Source of the DNA: an uncultured Ruminococcus sp. | Lineage (GTDB): Bacteria > Bacillota > Clostridia > Oscillospirales > Ruminococcaceae | Assembly: GCA_944386525.1 (NCBI GenBank) | Contig: CALXBL010000011.1 | Coordinates: 1 to 35,716 of the forward strand | Direction of reading: 5' to 3' | DNA: 35,716 bases | Shown: piece after piece, positions 33,227 through 35,716 of the stretch | Layout of the letters: every line of letters begins with the position of its first letter | Numbering within the stretch: the stretch's first letter is position 1 | Notes under the pieces: model-generated | Told to the model about the DNA's origin: nothing | What the model saw: the letters and a program-made list of their open reading frames with translations, nothing else | Database searches by the model: none | Translations under genes and position numbers: made by a program

Positions 33227-34549
33227 TCAGCTGCTCTTTCTGAAATTTGTATCTGTCAGAATTCTTGCAAAAATAAGTCCCAGAGGAAGTGCTAAAACTA
33301 TAAGTGCTGCCTTTGTTATCCACAATGCTCCCTCAGCAATATCATTTATGCCCATGAAGTAAATCCCCTTATACATATACATTCCAGGTACCATGATTAC
33401 AATTGATGGAACTGTAAGGGTAATTCTCGGATAACCAACCTTTTTCTTAATTGCCGAGGCAAGAAGTCCAGCCAGCAAAGCTCCTATAAACGCCGCAAGA
33501 CTTACCGGTATACTCGTAAAATCAATAAGCTCCAATCGTATAGTATTTACTATCATTCCCATAACTCCTGCTGTAAAAGCCATTTTAGCGGTACTGTTAA
33601 ACATCAGGGAAAATCCATAAACTCCGGCAAAACTTGCAATCATCCTGAGAACAAGCTTAAGGAGCGGATCCATTTCCATCTCAGCAAACTCAGATGGTGC
33701 GAAATTGAAAAGTGTTGCTATAACCCAGCCTGTCATTGTAGCCATAATAATAATTATTAGTGCATATGTAATTCGCTCAAGTCCAGAACGCAGATCGAGC
33801 TTTGCAAGATCGAAAAATCCTGTTATTAGAGGAAAACCAGGTATAACAAAGAGCATTGAACATATATATCCAGCCTGATGTATTACTGGTATACCAAATA
33901 TAAGCTCTGCAAGCTTTATAATTATCATATATGTTCCGCAGGCAGCTGCAACTCCTGCTGTAACATTGGCAAGAAGTGTTATATGGCGCTCAAGCATTTT
34001 TTTGCGCACGAAGTTTCCGATACCTGCACCGAAAAACGCACATATCATCTCTATTGCGCCGCCGCCAAGCAAAAAAGTAAACGCACAGCAAGCAGCTGCT
34101 GAGGCAAGCGCAAGATTCAACGCCTTATAATGGGGAGGTGTATTCTGTATCTTATCGAGAACACGATGAAAATGCCCTACAGAATATTTCTCTGCCTTTT
34201 CAGCAAAATCATCTGAAAAACGCTCAATAATATTGATTTTATCAGTATTTACACTCGTTGTATTCAGCGAGAGTGCATTAGTGTAGGTCTCACCGTTTTC
34301 TGCGCACGTGTACTCAATAGATAATAGTCCAATATCTGCATTACACGTTATATTCAGAGCTCGTGATATTTTGTTCATTGAAGCACGCACTCTCCATGCT
34401 CCGGTACCGGATGAAAGCATCATAAGTCCCACACGTCCCACCAGAGTTGCCTTCTCAATCAACGTCGCCTCTACTGATGGTTTATCATTGTCACTGTCAA
34501 CCATTTCGTGCCAGTTAAGCGTCATATGCTGTTTTCTGAATTTGCTCAT
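33227..34549 (-). CDS. threonine/serine exporter family protein (ThrE type)
   Basis: A 440-aa membrane protein with the two halves of the ThrE family fused. The N-terminal DUF1212 part has a cytoplasmic segment (about 1-130, GLMMLSSGTGAWRVRASMNKI) followed by five helices. The C-terminal DUF3815-like part (about 300-440) has five more, with GFSLMFNSTAKMAF and PSIVIMVPGMYMYKGIYFM. Such proteins export threonine or serine. I take ATG 34549 as the start because GGGAGG lies 9 bp upstream. It is monocistronic, with a promoter at 34606-34634. Confidence 0.92.
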   Translation of the reverse strand: MSKFRKQHMTLNWHEMVDSDNDKPSVEATLIEKATLVGRVGLMMLSSGTGAWRVRASMNKISRALNITCNADIGLLSIEYTCAENGETYTNALSLNTTSVNTDKINIIERFSDDFAEKAEKYSVGHFHRVLDKIQNTPPHYKALNLALASAAACCAFTFLLGGGAIEMICAFFGAGIGNFVRKKMLERHITLLANVTAGVAAACGTYMIIIKLAELIFGIPVIHQAGYICSMLFVIPGFPLITGFFDLAKLDLRSGLERITYALIIIIMATMTGWVIATLFNFAPSEFAEMEMDPLLKLVLRMIASFAGVYGFSLMFNSTAKMAFTAGVMGMIVNTIRLELIDFTSIPVSLAAFIGALLAGLLASAIKKKVGYPRITLTVPSIVIMVPGMYMYKGIYFMGINDIAEGALWITKAALIVLALPLGLIFARILTDTNFRKSS

Positions 34550-34605
34550 TGGACTTTTCCTCCCGAAAATTACAGACTCTTTGATCAATTTTCAAACGCT
34601 ATTAA

Positions 34606-34634
34606 ATTGTACCACAACACATTCCAAAAATCAA
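34606..34634 (-). promoter_or_regulatory. promoter of the ThrE-type gene
   Basis: TTGATT (34629-34634) and TACAAT (34606-34611), spacer 17 bp, on the minus strand. Confidence 0.72.
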
Positions 34635-34735
34635 TATCTATTACGTAAAATTCCTGAATCATTACGCAAATATCCGTCAAACCACACCCACCTTAAAAAA
34701 GTCAACCCCACCAAAATCAATTAAGTGGGTTAATC

Positions 34736-34850
34736 TCAAATATTCCAAGGCAGCAGTTCATCGGCAGGTTTGCCTGGACAAATGCCCTCAAAAACATTCT
34801 TCAAATATATTTGCTCACAAATGCCCTTGTGAATCACTAATTTCTATGCC
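34736..34850 (-). pseudogene. C-terminal remnant of an IS66-type transposase
   Basis: On the minus strand the last open codons before a TGA at 34736 read YLKNVFEGICPGKPADELLP followed by WNI. This matches the tail typical of IS66 family transposases (tyrosine-leucine helix, then a short loop and LLPW near the stop). Only about 35 codons remain; upstream the frame is closed by a TAG near 34860. The segment 34660-34735 beyond the stop holds two imperfect copies of CCCACTTAA in opposite orientation and could be the element's end. The bulk of the element is missing. Confidence 0.55.
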
Positions 34851-34916
34851 TCTGACTGTATGTACTTACCTTTTCAGGATATGACACTCTTTGTAAGTTA
34901 TGATTTTTCAGGTAGG

Positions 34917-35483
34917 TTACGGATTTTTTAATACCATTCTCATCATAATTTCATCGCCATGCTCTTTCAGCCATAATTTCTGCTTTTCATAATCAGGCAG
35001 TATTTTTGCAACCTCTGCCCAGAACTTGGGGGAATGGTTCATCTCTTTCCTGTGGCACAATTCGTGTACTACCACATAATCCAAAACTTCCGCCGGCATC
35101 AGCATCATCAGACAATTAAAGTTCAGATTGCCTTTGCTTGAACAGCTGCCCCACCTGCTTTTCTGATTCCGAATCGTAATACGTCCATAAGTCACTCCAA
35201 CCAATGGAGCAAAATAAGCAACTCGTTCCGGAATGACTTCCAAAGCCTGATTTGCAAGCTCGTGTATTTCTTCTATTGATAAAGAATTTACCTGTGACAT
35301 TTGTTTCTGGCGTTTCTCAACTGCCAGTAAATGCTTTTCAATCCAATCTGACTTCTGATGTAAAAATTCTTGAATTTGTGCATCTTTCATCTGCACAGGC
35401 GCTTTCAGCTCAATACTGCCATCCGGCTTGATTTGCAGGGAAATTGTCTTCCTTTTACTCTTGATGATTTTTATATTATACAT
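34917..35483 (-). CDS. YgjP-like zinc metallopeptidase (DUF45, M48-type)
   Basis: A protein of about 188 aa with the gluzincin motif HELCH (VVVHELCHRKEMNHSPKFW near residue 132), preceded by the family segment RNQKSRWGSCSSKGNLNFN and followed by a helical C-terminus. It matches the YgjP/DUF45 family of predicted peptidases, sometimes found next to type I restriction genes; none is here. The start is uncertain: ATG 35483 (MYNIKIIKSKRK) gives the usual N-terminus, with GGGAG 13 bp upstream; an ATG at 35507 is possible. It lies between a decayed transposase and a tRNA, so lateral acquisition is plausible. Confidence 0.85.
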   Translation of the reverse strand: MYNIKIIKSKRKTISLQIKPDGSIELKAPVQMKDAQIQEFLHQKSDWIEKHLLAVEKRQKQMSQVNSLSIEEIHELANQALEVIPERVAYFAPLVGVTYGRITIRNQKSRWGSCSSKGNLNFNCLMMLMPAEVLDYVVVHELCHRKEMNHSPKFWAEVAKILPDYEKQKLWLKEHGDEIMMRMVLKNP

Positions 35484-35595
35484 ACTGCGTTTCCAACTCC
35501 CTGACATATTTATTTCTGTTGCTATGAATTTTCGATTTGTAACCGTCAAACCACCGCACCTACCCAACCAAAAGGTGAAATAGCAAGTGAATAAC

Positions 35596-35634
35596 AAATA
35601 AAAACGCAACGATTTTGAATAAATCGTTGCGTTA
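35596..35634 (-). terminator. terminator of the CAT-anticodon tRNA
   Basis: A 13-bp perfect stem (AACGCAACGATTT 35603-35615 with AAATCGTTGCGTT 35621-35633), loop of 5, followed on the minus strand by TTTTATTTG. It starts a few bases past the tRNA 3' end. The rest of 35484-35602 contains no convincing gene. Confidence 0.9.
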
Positions 35635-35639
35635 AGAAG

Positions 35640-35716
35640 TGGTGGGCCATCGGGGATTCGAACCCAGGACCTACCGGTTATGAGCCGGGAGCTCTGACCA
35701 ACTGAGCTAATGGCCC
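35640..35716 (-). tRNA. tRNA with CAT anticodon (Met or lysidine-type Ile)
   Basis: On the minus strand a complete cloverleaf: acceptor GGGCCAT/ATGGCCC, D-arm AGCTCAGTTGGTCAGAGC, anticodon loop CTCATAA (CAT), T-loop GTTCGAATC, discriminator A and encoded CCA at 35640-35642. The 5' end coincides with the last base of the window. It pairs at position 1-72, so it is not the initiator. Elongator Met and Ile2 (CAT modified to lysidine) both fit; GGCTCATAACC around the anticodon recalls Bacillus Ile2. Confidence 0.93.

Overview
The window reads as a chromosomal stretch of a Gram-positive, anaerobic, Ruminococcus-like member of the Clostridia (Oscillospiraceae). This placement is inferred from gene content: a class III glutamine synthetase, a secreted esterase carrying a dockerin (the plug module of cellulosomes), the forespore sigma factor SigG, type III pantothenate kinase, strong GGAGG ribosome binding sites, frequent TTG/GTG starts, tRNAs with encoded CCA, and abundant intrinsic terminators. 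I see no phage, CRISPR array or intact insertion sequence. The window is mostly housekeeping, with a few small accessory modules.

Layout, left to right. 1-350: a terminator and tRNA-Thr. 347-4952 (minus strand): a complete riboflavin operon, ribD-ribE-ribBA-ribH, behind a promoter, an FMN riboswitch and a terminator, with a HAD phosphatase downstream. 5067-8145 (plus): glnN and coaX. 8154-9015 (minus): a small membrane protein behind a structured, terminator-containing leader that I cannot assign to a known riboswitch class. 9092-10926 (minus): an ACT-domain regulator and homoserine dehydrogenase. 11022-12213: a YitT membrane protein and tRNA-Arg. 12214-14875 (minus): nadE and pyrE. 14908-15885: an alkyltransferase-family protein and shikimate kinase. 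15975-18975: sigG, a small DUF4250 gene, a DtxR/MntR-type regulator and a MetY-type sulfhydrylase. 19000-24279: a teichoic-acid-type glycerophosphotransferase, then a GH2 glycosidase translationally linked to MTA/SAH nucleosidase. 24387-24810: a four-gene tRNA array (Val-Asp-Gly-Cys). 24860-26279 (minus): an SdpI-like membrane protein and an SdpR-like ArsR repressor with a perfect 27-nt palindromic operator. 26331-29520: a large secreted two-headed SGNH esterase with ricin-B, dockerin and carbohydrate-binding modules. 29572-31950: a MATE exporter and an AraC regulator. 31956-34634 (minus): an AI-2E family transporter and a ThrE-type exporter. 34660-35716: a decayed transposase end, a YgjP-like metallopeptidase, and a CAT-anticodon tRNA ending exactly at the window edge.

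How the parts work together. The rib operon is self-contained: RibA and RibB supply the two substrates, RibD processes the pyrimidine, RibH and RibE finish riboflavin, and FMN closes the loop through the riboswitch. The SdpR/SdpI-like pair looks autoregulated through its operator. GH2 and MTA/SAH nucleosidase share a message. Nearly every promoter I could place has a TTGACA-like -35 and a TATAAT-like -10 separated by exactly 17 bp, and most gene blocks end in a clear hairpin plus U-tract, often shared by convergent genes.

The best candidates for something undescribed are the leader at 8835-8980, the shine-dalgarno-sequestering hairpin of sigG, the glycerophosphotransferase with a fused surface-glycan-type C-terminal domain, and the two-headed dockerin esterase. 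All functional calls rest on reading the sequence by eye; no database search was run.
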